Origin: Pseudopithomyces maydicus
Taxonomy: Eukaryota; Ascomycota; Dothideomycetes; Pleosporales; Didymosphaeriaceae
Assembly (NCBI GenBank): GCA_026873275.1
Contig: JANTUC010000006.1
Location: forward strand, 1,736,001 to 1,800,000
DNA length: 64,000 bases
Reading direction: 5' to 3'
Part shown: positions 1-12,000 of the stretch, piece by piece
Layout of the letters: every line of letters begins with the position of its first letter
How positions within the stretch are numbered: the stretch's first letter is position 1
Notes under the pieces: generated by a model
What the model was told of the DNA's origin: nothing
The model's database searches: none
The model's input: the letters and a program-made list of their open reading frames with translations, nothing else
Made by a program: the position numbers and the translations under genes

Positions 1-1
1 C

Positions 2-565
2 CTTTTCAACACACATGATGCCGATCTCGGTCGACACACGTTGTTCCATGGAGGCGTCCAACCAGACGCGTCTTTGGGCAATGGTCTCGAACCGGGACAG
101 ATGGATCTCGAAAAGCGCGAACAGAGTCGATGCGGGCACAGAAGGAAGCTTGAACCGTCTCAAAGTCCAGTGGGCCGGTCGGATATGAAGACTGCGAAGC
201 TCAGAGCAGCTAACATTGCAGCCAAAGAGCCCGAGATGCAACGGAGGAAGGCGACTCTCCGCCGGAAGCAAGAGCTCGCTGCGCCAAGAAGAAACGCGGT
301 ACCTTCTCGAAACGTCAATGGCAATGGCAACGGCAACGACAACGAAACGGTTGACGGAAAGGTCGACTCGAGCAGACCTGTTTCGGCATTCGATTCGGAT
401 TCAAGACGCCCGTTGAATCCATCCTCAGATCCTCAGGCCGCTGGACAGCTACGCGATGCTGTGTCCAGCTACGATGACATCTTGTCGACACACAAAGCTT
501 CCGAAGAAGTCGACTTGCGTACACGCATCAGGCTCCCCCGGCGGAAGCGGGGAGCGCGTACCTAG
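2..565 (+). CDS. possible 3' end of an unknown protein (cut by left edge)
   Basis: A reading frame is open from the first bases of the window and ends at a TAG at 563-565. It has no ATG until within the window, so it could be the last exon of a gene starting to the left. The product is charged and low in complexity: it is rich in Arg, Lys, Ser and Asn, has a short Asn-Gly run near 320-345, and ends in a basic tail. I recognise no domain. Competing frames over the same bases are short. It may equally be a chance open frame, so treat it as hypothetical. Confidence 0.28.
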   Translation, partial: LFNTHDADLGRHTLFHGGVQPDASLGNGLEPGQMDLEKREQSRCGHRRKLEPSQSPVGRSDMKTAKLRAANIAAKEPEMQRRKATLRRKQELAAPRRNAVPSRNVNGNGNGNDNETVDGKVDSSRPVSAFDSDSRRPLNPSSDPQAAGQLRDAVSSYDDILSTHKASEEVDLRTRIRLPRRKRGART

Positions 566-1188
566 GTAGTGTCCACATGGGCTGGCTCTCTCTGCAGATG
601 AGAGACAGGATAGAATAGACCAAACCCCTCATATCTAGTGTCTCACGTCTTTGACGGCTGCGGAGAATGAGAGCTCCCTGGTGCACCAGCGGGTGTGGTT
701 TGAGCTAGCTGGAAGGAGCATCTTGAGCGGCACACTTTGAATGCCTCTCCCCTCCAGACCCACCCGCCACTACACGCCGCAGACGCGGATGCAGGCCTGC
801 CAGCCGTGGGTGATTATAAAGTGCCCCGAAGAAGGCGGCCAGAGGGTCACGATGGCCGGCAGAATCCTCCAGGGGCCTACTCTACTTCGCAGCTCGCAGT
901 CATCGAGAGCACACGTACACGGCGACGGGTGTGGACGTGTTTGGACGTGTTTTCCCCGCAGCGACAGGCCCCGGGCGGCTCCAGTGTCTAGCGAGCAAGC
1001 TACCCCAAACGTCATCACCGACCGCCCAAAACCATCCGACGACGCCCACTCTGCGCGAGAAGTGCCGCCGAGCCTTATCGTAGCCGTACGCTAGCAGCGA
1101 ACGTGTCGCAGACTAGACGGTGGAGCGTTCAGTGGGCGAGAATTAGAATTGTCGTATAAGTGCTCCGCTTCCCACCGCCGCCGCAACC
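566..1188. other. intergenic, upstream of SSADH gene
   Basis: No supported gene. The stretch is GC-rich and should hold the promoter of the dehydrogenase starting at 1189. A TATAAAG sequence lies near 816-822, but it is about 370 bp from the ATG, so its role is uncertain. Confidence 0.5.
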
Positions 1189-2946
1189 ATGCGTTCCTTT
1201 GCAGCTGCTGCCAGAGCCATTGCGAAACAGCCAGCCTTCAGGATCCCCTCACAGACACGCTCGCTGCCCACGATACTTCGCAGGAGCTACGCAATGGGCC
1301 ATTCGGTGCCGTCGGTGCGTGTGCATCCGCGACGTCGCCGTACGAGCGAGTGCTGACGCGCGGTAGCTCAACGACCAGTCGCTCTTCAAGGAGGCGCAGA
1401 CGTACGTGAACGGAGAATGGATAGGCGCACAGTCCGGCAAGACGTTCGAGGTCCACGGTAACGAGCTCTCCTCTGGCAGCCGACGGCCGCCGCTGACTTG
1501 CACCCAGACCCCGCGACCGGCAAGCTCATAGGCACCCAACCCGAGATGGACCGCGCCGACACGGAAGCTGCCATCGCTGCCGCCGCCGCCGCCTTCCCCG
1601 AGTGGCGCAAGACGACCGGCAGGCAGCGCTCTAAGCTGCTGCGCAAGTGGTACGACCTGATCATGGACAATGCCGACGACATTGCCAAGTTGATCACATG
1701 GGAGAACGGAAAGCCGATGGCCGACGCAAAAGGCGAAGTCACATATGCTGCCAACTTCTTCGAGTGGTTCTCCGAAGAGGCACCCAGAGTATACGGCAAC
1801 ACGATACCTTCGAGCATCGCGGGCAACAGGGTCTTCACCATCAACGAGCCCGTCGGCGTGTGTGGGCTCATCACCCCGTACGCATCTCACCCAGCCCCTG
1901 CTCTGTCCCGCTGACCCAGCTCCAGGTGGAACTTCCCCGCCGCCATGATCACACGCAAGATTGGCCCAGCCCTTGCAGCAGGCTGCACCGTCGTGGCCAA
2001 GTCTCCCGGCGAGACGCCATTCACAGCTGCCGCCCTGGCCGAACTGGGCCACCGTGCTGGCGTTCCCAAGGGCGTCATCAATTTTGTCACCGCGCTCAAA
2101 AACACCCCCGAGGTCGGCGAGACCATCACCTCCTCCAAGACCGTGAAGAAGGTGTCCTTCACTGGTTCTACGGGCGTAGGCAAGCTTCTCATGAAGCAGT
2201 CGTCCGACACGCTCAAAAAGCTGTCTTTCGAGCTTGGTGGAAACTCCCCATTCATCGTCTTTGATGACGCAAATCTCGACACTGCCGTTGCCGGCGCCAT
2301 AGCCTCGAAATTCAGATCCTCGGGGCAGACCTGTGTCTGTGCAAATAGACTGTATGTCCAATCCGGCATCTACGACAAGTTTGCCGAGGCTTTCGTCGAG
2401 AAGGTCAAGGGCTTCAAGGTGGGTTATGGATACGACGAGGGCGTCACACACGGCCCGCTGATCCACGACCGCGCCGTCTCCAAAGTGGAAGCCCATGTTC
2501 GCGATGCAGAGAAGCAGGGTGGGAAGATCCTCATCGGAGGCCAGAAGATTCCCCATCTAGGGGAAAACTTCTACCAGCCCACGGTTATCCGCGATATGAC
2601 AGGTGATATGCAGCTTGCCAACGAGGAGACTTTCGGCCCCGTCGCTGGTCTTTTCAAATTTGACACCGAGGCTGAGGTTATCGAACTAGCCAACGCTTCA
2701 GATGTCGGTCTTGCTGGGTACTTCTTCAGTCGGGATATCCAGCGGTGCTACAGGATTGCCGAGGCGTTGGAGGTAGGCATGGTGGGTGTTAATACAGGCT
2801 TGATTTCCGACCCAGCAGCGCCGTTTGGTGGTGTCAAGGAGAGCGGGTTTGGCCGTGAGGGCAGCTCATTAGGCATCAAAGAGTATGAAGTCACAAAGAT
2901 GGTCACGCTCGGTGGGATGGGAGAGCCACTCCAAGGTGCTACTTAG
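1189..2946 (+). CDS. succinate-semialdehyde dehydrogenase (GABA shunt)
   Basis: Oxidises succinate semialdehyde to succinate with NAD(P)+, the last step of the GABA shunt. I read four exons: 1189-1314, 1367-1457, 1508-1877 and 1926-2946. The introns are 48-52 nt with GT-AG ends, and the exons join in frame to give 535 aa. The aldehyde dehydrogenase fold is clear. The general-base Glu lies in FELGGNSPF (about residue 298) and the catalytic Cys in GQTCVCANR (about residue 332). Their 34-residue spacing is the family norm. The C-terminal GFGREGSSLGIKEY motif is typical of the SSADH branch. The first 35 residues are rich in Arg, Ala and Ser and lack acidic residues, which suggests mitochondrial import; a second Met at residue 36 could give a cytosolic form. 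Confidence 0.93.
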
Positions 2947-3413
2947 GTGGTCGACCACTTATTTTATGTACATATATACTGGTTTTTATGAAAACGAAAC
3001 AATCTTATCAACGGCTCATGGACACTACGCAGGGATTGCGACACTGACAGAGTACGGAGGTGGCAATCCATTCAGAAGCATGTTGATTATGTGGAAAGAT
3101 TCGCTATTGCTACCGAAAATGCTTATACCTATTTGTTGCGTGCGCAGGTCGACTTCATGAGCTTATATGTACATGGAACGTTGTATTTCCGCCATGCTTA
3201 GCTCAAAGATCCTTTCCGAGATGGCTGGACCAAGTCTATTGAGAATAGGAGGACGAGAGCAACTGGAATCTTTCTATCCGAAAAAAGTGGGCTAGGTTAT
3301 AGCCCAGGATCAGGGAACACTATGGTACAGTAATCTACAAGGTCTCTAATCCATACCCCTGGCCGTATCATGTACATTGTACAAATAAGTTACACGTGTC
3401 AACCGTACACTTC
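2947..3413. other. intergenic between convergent genes
   Basis: 3' regions of the dehydrogenase (+) and the tRNA synthetase (-). AT-rich, as expected for terminators. No gene seen. Confidence 0.6.
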
Positions 3414-6400
3414 CTATATTCCCCCTTCTTTGACCACCCCATGGCACCTGCCGCATACCTCTTCCTCTGCCTCCTTCTGGTAACGCCAACATCTGGGACA
3501 CTTCTCAGCCCTCGGCTGATGCACCACTACCGTCCCACCCCATCCGCTCTCCTGGTCTAGTACGAAATCTTCTTGCTCTGCAAACACTTCTTCCAAACCT
3601 TCCTGCTTCTTCCCCACCGCATCCACGTCCGAGACGACTTCGAGACCACTCACAACAAAAAGTCCCTCTAACCCCTCTACTTGTGCTTGGCTTAGTTGTT
3701 TGGGCTCCACTTCAGGCGCAGACGAGGAAGACAAGATTTTGGAAAAGTGATCGATGAACCAATTACGAGGACTCGAACCCCGGCAGTAGAACGTGACAGC
3801 GGACTCGAGGGGAGATCCCAATTTCTTGTCGGCACGGAGACGTTCTTGTGCAGCTTTGATGGCCGTGTTGATGCGATCCACATACATTTGCGTTCTATCC
3901 ATCAACACCTGGGTATCTTCACTTGCTCGCGGGAGCGGCGTCCATGTTGCACGAGCAGGATGTACGCTGTTGTCTCTCAATGTTTCGGGAACATGGTCCC
4001 AGACTTCTTCGACCAGTAGCGGGCATACAGGTGCAAGCATTTGTAACAGCTCGTAGAGAATGAGGCCCAGTGCCTGTTGTAAGTTCTGGCAGTCTGCCTT
4101 GTGACCGGTGTAGATGCGATCTTTCAAAGTCTCAAAATAGAAGGCAGACAGGTCATTGGTGATGTACTTGTTAATTGTGTTGACGCCTTTGAAAAATTCG
4201 TACTTGGAGTAGTAGCCGTGGACATCGTGGCTCACCTTGGCGAGGCGATTGATTGCAAGTCTATCGGCAAGGTTGGGTAGTGGTTTGGCTGGGGCGGAAA
4301 GATCGTTCTGCCCAACCAACGAGCCGCGAATGTCGCTGAAAGACTTGTAAACAGGTGGGCAGGATGGCAGGGATAGAACACCGAGAAGCCATTTAAAGGT
4401 TACGCGGTATTTGTGTAGAGCTTGATTGACAGACATAAGCACCGGCTGTCCTACAGTGACGTCTCTCATATAATCGCTGCTGGCAACCCAAAGTCGTAAG
4501 GCATCAGACCCCATAGCATCATACGTGGGTACAGCGCTCTTTGCCTCAGGTTGTTTCACACCCTTTTGTTTCTTTCGTTTGACTGGAGGCAACAGCTCGC
4601 CTGACATGATTTGGGCTGGTGCTATTACGTTACCAAGACTTTTACTCATCTTCCGACCGTCTGAATCGAGTGTGAAGCCGTGAGTTATCAGTGTCTTGTA
4701 GGGGGCTCTGACAGCACTGTCATCGAAAGACTGAGTGGCTATATGAGTAAGGAGTGATGATTGGAACCATCCGCGATGCTGGTCGGTGCCTTCGAGGTAT
4801 ACATCAGCAACAGGCTCGTCTTGCTTAGGAGGAAGCATGGTCCATGTGGTGCCGCTGTCGAACCATACATCCATCGTATCTTTTCCACGGACGTATGTTC
4901 CGGCAAAATGAGGAGGTTTCCATGCAGGATCATCGTGAGCATCAGTCCACCACGCGTCTACCCCGCGCTCTTTGATTACGCCAATGATGTGCTGAATGGT
5001 CTCAGCATCCATGGCGGCTTCTAGCTTCCCGCTTTCGAGGACTTTGTAGAGGGCCGGAATGGGTACACCCCAAGCGCGCTGCCGGGAGATGCACCATTGG
5101 CTGCGGCCTTGGATGAAGCTCTCCAACCGAGACCGACCAGTTTCTGGCATAAACTGAACATGGCTAATAGCTTTCATGGCCCCGCTCTTGGTGTTGTCGA
5201 CGTTGGCAAACCACTGTGCTGTTGCTCGTACAATGACGGGCTGCTTCGTTCTCCAGTCTATAGGGTATTTATGACGGTAGTTGTGCTTCGCTCTCAGAAG
5301 ATCGTGTTTCTCCAAGTAATTTAAAACGGCATTACTACCCGTCTTCTTAAGGTCGGAAACAGCCAGGCCTTCAAGAACACTAGGCTGCTCTGGAAAAGCA
5401 TCTTTGGTAAATATGCCTGCATCATCCACGGGAGCGAATGCCTTGATGCCTAGAGCGGCGCATGCATGGTAATCGTCCATACCATGTCCGGGGGCCATGT
5501 GCACCAGACCCGTTCCAGAGGAGTCGGTAACGAAATCTGCATGGAGAATTGGCTGGAGGCCGTTCTGCTTCTGGAAGGGGTTCTCATAACGGAGTTGGCC
5601 AGCTAAATCCGATCCACGCAGCCCGCGCAGGACCGTGTTCACATGGCGTCCCAGCGTCTTCTGGTACTCGTCCACTCGCGAGGTTGCAACAATGACCCTC
5701 TCCCCGTTCTTCTCGGGATCCTCGACCACGCTATACTCCATGTCATTGTGCACGGCAATGGCACGGTTCGCAGGGAGCGTCCATGGCGTCGTGGTCCAGA
5801 TGACAACGCTGACAGGCCCAGCGATGCTCTTCAAGGCACCCCCTTCCAGCTGCGTCGACACATGAACGGGAAAACGCACGAATGCGGCCAGCGACTTGTG
5901 GTTTTCATCGTATTCCAACTCGGCCTCGGCAAGCGCGGTTTGTGACGAGGGCGACCAGTACACAGGTTTGAACTGGCGATAGATCAGGCCCTTCTCAAAC
6001 ATCTTCTTGAACACTTCTAGCTGCCGTATCTCAAAGCCCTTGTCCATTGTCCTGTACGCATTGTCCCAATCGCCCATGACCGCCCAATCTTTGAAGCCCT
6101 TCTTTTGCTCCTCGACCGTGTTCGTGGCCAGGTCCCGCGCAGCCTGCCGCACGCTCACGGGATCCGCATGCAAAAGATGCTTCTTCTGTGCCTGCAGCGC
6201 CTTGATCTCGATAGGCAGGCCATGGCAATCCCACCCCGGGATGTAGCTCACTTTCTTGCCCTGGCCGACCTGGAAGCGGCAGATGAGATCCTTGGTGACC
6301 TTGTTCAGCGCATGCCCAATGTGTAGCGGGCCGTTTGCGTACGGCGGCCCATCGTGTAGGGTGAAGGTTGCGGGGGTGTCGCCGTTGGCGTCGGGCGCTG

Positions 6401-6554
6401 AGCGCGAGCTTTGCTGCCATGCGTAGAGCTCATCGGTGCATCGGCGGAGGTATGCAGGCCTGGACGCCGGCAGCGGGCGTGGCGGGAAGTTTGATTTGGG
6501 CAGGCGAAGCGTGGACGACCATGCTGCTCGTAGGAGCCGCGTCGGGACTACCAT
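3414..6554 (-). CDS. ISM1: isoleucyl-tRNA synthetase, mitochondrial
   Basis: Charges mitochondrial tRNA-Ile. A single exon encodes 1046 aa starting at the ATG at 6554. The N-terminus is basic with few acidic residues over about 35 aa, fitting an import signal. The HIGH motif lies in GPLHIGHALNK (about residues 75-85), the CP1 editing insertion includes TTPWTLPANRAIA, and the KMSKS loop lies in GRKMSKSLGN (about residue 635). An anticodon-binding domain follows. The protein ends with a zinc finger of bacterial/organellar type, CPRCW...CGRC. That finger and the overall sequence favour the mitochondrial enzyme over the cytosolic Ils1. No frame disruption was seen. Confidence 0.94.
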   Translation of the reverse strand: MVVPTRLLRAAWSSTLRLPKSNFPPRPLPASRPAYLRRCTDELYAWQQSSRSAPDANGDTPATFTLHDGPPYANGPLHIGHALNKVTKDLICRFQVGQGKKVSYIPGWDCHGLPIEIKALQAQKKHLLHADPVSVRQAARDLATNTVEEQKKGFKDWAVMGDWDNAYRTMDKGFEIRQLEVFKKMFEKGLIYRQFKPVYWSPSSQTALAEAELEYDENHKSLAAFVRFPVHVSTQLEGGALKSIAGPVSVVIWTTTPWTLPANRAIAVHNDMEYSVVEDPEKNGERVIVATSRVDEYQKTLGRHVNTVLRGLRGSDLAGQLRYENPFQKQNGLQPILHADFVTDSSGTGLVHMAPGHGMDDYHACAALGIKAFAPVDDAGIFTKDAFPEQPSVLEGLAVSDLKKTGSNAVLNYLEKHDLLRAKHNYRHKYPIDWRTKQPVIVRATAQWFANVDNTKSGAMKAISHVQFMPETGRSRLESFIQGRSQWCISRQRAWGVPIPALYKVLESGKLEAAMDAETIQHIIGVIKERGVDAWWTDAHDDPAWKPPHFAGTYVRGKDTMDVWFDSGTTWTMLPPKQDEPVADVYLEGTDQHRGWFQSSLLTHIATQSFDDSAVRAPYKTLITHGFTLDSDGRKMSKSLGNVIAPAQIMSGELLPPVKRKKQKGVKQPEAKSAVPTYDAMGSDALRLWVASSDYMRDVTVGQPVLMSVNQALHKYRVTFKWLLGVLSLPSCPPVYKSFSDIRGSLVGQNDLSAPAKPLPNLADRLAINRLAKVSHDVHGYYSKYEFFKGVNTINKYITNDLSAFYFETLKDRIYTGHKADCQNLQQALGLILYELLQMLAPVCPLLVEEVWDHVPETLRDNSVHPARATWTPLPRASEDTQVLMDRTQMYVDRINTAIKAAQERLRADKKLGSPLESAVTFYCRGSSPRNWFIDHFSKILSSSSAPEVEPKQLSQAQVEGLEGLFVVSGLEVVSDVDAVGKKQEGLEEVFAEQEDFVLDQESGWGGTVVVHQPRAEKCPRCWRYQKEAEEEVCGRCHGVVKEGGI

Positions 6555-6783
6555 AGTAGCATCCTACGCGGGTATGCACTGCGTCGCTGGCTGGAGACAT
6601 TTTCTGGAGCTCCAAGCTCCCTCGGCGATGGCGCGGAGATTCCTCGGTCACGGGCAATACCAGCGCAAAGCATCACCATGGCTGCATGTGTTCACCAATA
6701 TCGTTGATCGACATCATGACGCAGTCAGATTCGCTGCAGCCTCTGGGTGTGACATGAAACTATCCCAAGGCCAACAAACAGCC

Positions 6784-8363
6784 TCAATACACCGTCAGCG
6801 TACTCACGGCACCGTTCTTCAGAACCTCAAACACCATGCCTGGGAAACCAAAAAGCTCCACATTCCCTACATTTCCAACACTTTCCGCAACTCCGGAACC
6901 AGCATTCGCAAGTTCGTTTTTCTTATTCGAGCTATCCTCCCAGCCTCCGAGAAGTTCGACGCTGCTGCCTGGACTGTCGCCCCATCCCCTATTCAGAGCC
7001 ATACCACGTTGCTGCAAGCGCTCTTCCTCCTCGTTTGCATAGTGCGCCTTGAAGACTTCCTTCAGCCTTTTTGAGATGTCAGGAAACGCCAGCTCAGAAT
7101 TGAGGGGTGCTTGGTCCCCCTTGGTTGGAACATGATCCAGAGTCCATCGGCTCCGTCGGTGTCGGTTGAATTGGTAAGATCCAGGAACATTGCCGTGGAA
7201 GATGACCTTGGTAGCTGTAAGATGATTCAGTGCTTGAACGCCGAGGTCCCTGCTTTCTTGAGACCCAGATGCGTTGCTGTCCGAGATGGGCGAGGGGGTG
7301 ATATTTGGGTGGGTTGCGATATTAGAATGTCAAAGCCGTGATGGTAGTAGTTGTAGAAGTGCTCGGCTGCAGCCACTTCTCGCTCTTGCGCCTCCAATGC
7401 GGCGTCGTCATCATTGTCCCAGTCATCATCGTTTTCTGTTTCGATGGCAGAACCGTTATATGAGCCGTGCATGTCATCAGTCGTCAACCGCGTTCCAGAA
7501 CGGTCAGACACATCACTCCTCCTGCGGTCTTTGTGGATGGACAATCGGTGGTCGTGCTTTCTATAGATGGAGTCTGGTGCTCCCAATTCCATGATGAGGT
7601 CTTGAGGAGTGGTTTCGCTGAGAGTTATGCAGAAGGAAGGACTCGATCGCCTGACAAGCTCTATACGGCCTTGTCCATGTATTCTGGCCAGTTCGATCTC
7701 ATCTGGAACACCTTCTTTACCTTTACCTGCCAGGGCAAGAGCTCGAGGGTTGGGTGGAGCGGATGTGAACAGAGACCCTCTTGCCTTCTGCCACGATTCG
7801 CCGTCGAAAACGGCCATGGACGATGCCGAGCCAGTCGCGGAAGAGGATAAGAGCGAAATGAAGTCTTTCTTGGGTGAATAGGCAGAGTGTTGCACGGGAA
7901 AATTGAATGCAACGCCGGGATACGAAAGGCTGTACGTGCCTCTCGCATTGAGGTCGTCCGACTTTGGTGCTATGTATTCCCCTCCGTATGTCGGACCCAG
8001 CAACTTGTCGTAGATGTGCCTGAATTTGGGGCCATTTGCTCCTGCAGGCATGGCGGCATATCCTTCGACTGGTTTGAAGACGTCGACGTCTTTGTATACT
8101 AATCTTGCTTTGGCAAAGTCGAGCACTTCAATCAGTCTTAATCGCTGGTCGGGGCCATCAAACTGCAGCCTTAGCCCATTCTCGGGAAGGAGGACGTGGA
8201 TGGGAGAAGCGATAGGGCGTGCGCCATCGTGGTAAAGCTGGAAGCGCGGAAATGATGGAACGTCTGCCTTTATCATAGTGAGCACTTCATGAAGGGAACA
8301 GCCGAGGGTCATGAAGCCGACGCTCCTGCCAGGGACCAGCTGCATGGCGCCCTCGTCCATCAT
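6784..8363 (-). CDS. PHAF1/UPF0183 family protein
   Basis: Orthologue of the conserved eukaryotic PHAF1 (C16orf70, UPF0183) family. The human member binds phosphoinositides on autophagic membranes; function in moulds is not established. Exons are 8363-7265 and 7214-6784, with a 50-nt intron whose removal joins THL to ATKVIFHGNVPG in frame, giving 509 aa. Family hallmarks are the N-terminal VPGRSVGFMTLGCSLHEVL, the central LGPTYGGEYI, and the NYYHHGFDIL followed by a chain that returns at KVIFHGNVPGSYQF. A disordered acidic insert (about residues 270-335) lies between the core strands. Two adjacent ATGs are possible starts; the first is used. Confidence 0.85.
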
Positions 8364-9007
8364 GGAAGAAGATGTATGTCTGGCGGCTGGGTGGAGCTGG
8401 GGCGACGGACACGGTGCTGGGGCTTTGTAGCGGCGGGCGCCTTCGGAAGCAGGTGATGATGAGGGTCTATCCTCGTGATGGCTCCACGCGGGCGAGGGGC
8501 GGGACAGGGCTCAAGGACGGGGGCTTTAGCTTGATACGTCGTCGCAAGGGTCGCGCATAGATACATATGTATGCACAGTTATCGGAGGGGTTCGCCGGGG
8601 AATGCAAGTGCAAGGGCAAGCACGTGGTAAGGTGGGCGGGCGGCGAGGAAGGGCGGTGGGGGTGGTTCACTGTGGCAGCTTTGTTGGGGGAGGGCAGTGT
8701 AAGTAGTTAGGCAAGTACCTAGTCTAGAATGCCTTGTCAGAGAGCAAGCAAACGGCATGCGAGGGCCGAAGATGGCGAGCCTGTGAAGGGTGAAAGCAGC
8801 CGTTGTTGCCGTCGTCGCCGTCGTCGTCGTTCCGCGCGTTCGGAACCAAGCCGACGAGTGGCCGACACACACTGGACAAGCGGCCGACTAGCGCGGCAGG
8901 GATCCACCCAGTGTTTGTTTACCCCAAATCAACACCACATGCGTGGATGCGTCTTCGTCACCAACCTCCAGCTTCCGCCAGCTCCCTCGCACATAACCCC
9001 CAGAGCC
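8364..9007. other. divergent promoter region
   Basis: 644 bp between the start codons of the PHAF1-like gene (-) and kinesin-5 (+). It is GC-rich and contains a CGTCGTCGC-type repeat near 8803-8828. No gene is supported. In-frame sequence upstream of the kinesin ATG has other ATGs, but its composition is not protein-like. Confidence 0.55.
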
Positions 9008-12000
9008 ATGTCTGGACTCCCGCGGTCAGCGCCGCCGCCCGCAAAGCGCACAGCCACGTCGATGCGCCCGCCCACGATGCGGCCCACCCCGAACCTCGCC
9101 CGCGGTCGAGCCGCCACACCTGCACACAACGGCAGCGCATCGCGAGCCGAGTCCGTTGCCTCGACCCGGACCGTGCGCTCGTCGCCGTCCGCCGGCGTCA
9201 AGCGCAAGGAGCGCGAGTTTGATGCCGAGGAGGAAACCAACATCAACGTGGTCGTCCGCTGTCGAGGCCGCAACGACCGCGAAGTCAAGGAAAACTCTGG
9301 CGTGGTCGTCTCCACAAACGGCATCAAGGGGACCACCGTCGACCTGTCCATGGGCCCGACTGCCCTCAGCAACAAGTCGTACCAGTTCGACAAGGTCTTC
9401 TCGCCCGCTGCCGATCAAGGCATGGTCTTCGACGAGGTCGTCGCACCCATCTTGGATGAGGTTCTAGCCGGCTTCAACTGCACAATCTTCGCTTACGGCC
9501 AGACGGGTACCGGCAAGACGTACACTATGACCGGCGACATCTCAAACATCCTCCCCTCCCCGATGCCGCCGGTATCATTCCCCGCGTTCTCTACGCACTC
9601 TTCAGCAAGCTCGAAGCCGAAGAGACCGAGAACTCGGTCAAGTGCTCCTTCATTGAGCTGTACAACGAGGAGCTGCGTGATTTGCTATCTACCGACGATA
9701 CAGTAAAGCTTAAGATCTTTGACGACAACAGCAAAAAGGGACACAGCGCCACATTGGTCCAGGGCATGGAGGAGTGTCACCTCAAATCCGCTGCCCAGGG
9801 TATCAAGCTTCTCTCCGACGGCACTAACAAGCGCCAAGTGGCTGCAACAAAGTGCAACGATCTCAGTTCGCGAAGCCACACCGTCTTTACCATTACCATC
9901 TACATGAAGCGGACATCGGAGGAGGGCGTGGAGTACCTGAGCGCTGGAAAGCTAAATCTGGTCGACCTTGCTGGAAGTGAAAACATTCAGAGGAGTGGAG
10001 CAGAAAACAAGCGCGCCGCTGAAGCAGGACTTATCAACAAGAGCTTGCTAACCCTGGGTCGAGTTATCAACGCGCTCGTGGAACGCAGCTCACACATCCC
10101 CTACCGAGAATCAAAACTGACTCGCTTGCTGCAAGATTCTCTGGGCGGTCGAACCAAAACTTGCATTATTGCAACCCTTTCGCCCGCCAAGAGTAATTTG
10201 GAAGAGACAATTTCGACACTAGACTACGCTTTCCGCGCCAAGAATATTCGCAACAAGCCTCAGGTCAACCAGCTCTTGTCCAAGAAGACTCTGCTGAAAG
10301 AGTTCACGGCCGAGATTGAGAAGCTGAAGAGCGAGCTGATTGCGACACGACAGCGTAACGGTGTTTACCTAACACAAGAAAACTATGAAGAAATTACCAC
10401 CATCAGTGAATCCAGAAGAATTCTTAGCGATGAGCAACGCGACAAGATCGAGACAATGGAGGCCAATCTTCGTAACAAAGTGGAGGAGCTTTTCAGCCTG
10501 ACGACGAACTTCCAGAACCTCAAGAAAGACAATGAGCAGACCAGACTTAGCTTGGAGGGAACCAAGGGCATCCTTGAGAAGACCGAGGCTGTCTTGAATC
10601 TGACGCGACAGAATCTCTCTGAAGAGACCGAGCTCCGCAAAGCTCACGCAAAAACGGAAAGTGAGCTTGCTGAAATTGGTCACGGCATGATTTCTACACT
10701 CGGTAAGACGACACACGATATCGATGCATTGAGAGCCAAGATCCGGCGGCGCTCCGAACTACAATCCCAAAACCGGCAACATTGGGCATCCTCCCAAAGC
10801 CAAGTAGTGGATACGACTCAGCTTGTGGACAATCGGTTGGCGCGATTCCGGAACGAGCAAGAAGAGATGATGGAGAATTTGTCAACGAGGATGCAAACGT
10901 TCGTCCATGACGAACTTGAGAAGCTAGGTGTTTCCCAATCATTTCTACAAGACAAGATGGAGGCTTTTGGTACATCTGAGCAAGAGGTCAACGAACAGAC
11001 TGCTAAAGCTCGCGATGATATGAATGAGGTGCTGGAAGAAATAAGTACACTGCGGGAAGACGTGAAGCAGAAGGTTGGGGATGGTCTGAACGAACTATCC
11101 GCAGCGGCTGAAAAGATCTCCGAGAGCATTCTTACGGAACTGGACAAATTTCAGTCTGAGGTAGGTCATTGTCCTTTTCTTTTCTTTTCACAACAACGTT
11201 CTCGTATGACTTTGCTGACTTATCTAGCTCCACGCATCCTACGCATCGCTTGGTAAAGAATTCAAGAATGCTTTTGTCGATCTGACCAGATCTCTGAATG
11301 AACAACAAGCCGAGAACGAGCGGCTTCATCGGCAGGTGTTAGAGATGAACGCGACACTGGTACAAGCCAACAAAGCATCCCAGAGTCGTTTAATCCAAGT
11401 CGTGGATGAAGAACAGCAGAAAGCGGCAGAGGAACGCCAGCAACTACTCACTCAACTCACATCTCTCGTCAATTCTAACGCGGAAGCCCAAAGCAAGCGT
11501 CTGAATGAGAAGTTATTTGGCGTGTGCGAAGACATTGGTGTGGCGAATGCTACATTCGAGTCCCAACAGACTGCATATTCCGAGGGAATGGGTAACTGGG
11601 CTAGCAAGTCTAAGGATGTTCTCGCCGGGATCTCCAAGTCCCAAGAAGTGGTGAAGACAAAAATCAAGGGTGACTTCGCAATGGCGAACCAACACTCAAG
11701 ATCCCTCAAGGACACGACCACCTCCGTGCACGAAAGCACAGTCAAGATTGTCGAAGCCCAAATGGCCCAAATGGATACCCAACTGCATTCCCTGGACGAA
11801 ATCATGTCGCGTGTTTGTGAGCAGAACAACGCTCATCACTCCGCTCATACATCCTCACTTAATGCTTTATCGTCTACTGTCCAAGCTTCCTACTCGAGCA
11901 TTGGCGAGCATCTTTCCACTTCTTTCGCTCGTGTGCAAGCCATTCAGTCTGACGTCTCCGCTCAAGCGACTGCTCTTAAAGAAACACTACCTGCTCTTGA

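Noticed and set aside
1249..2556. 435-codon open frame on the - strand
   Set aside because: Antisense shadow of the aldehyde dehydrogenase, which has intact catalytic residues and good introns.
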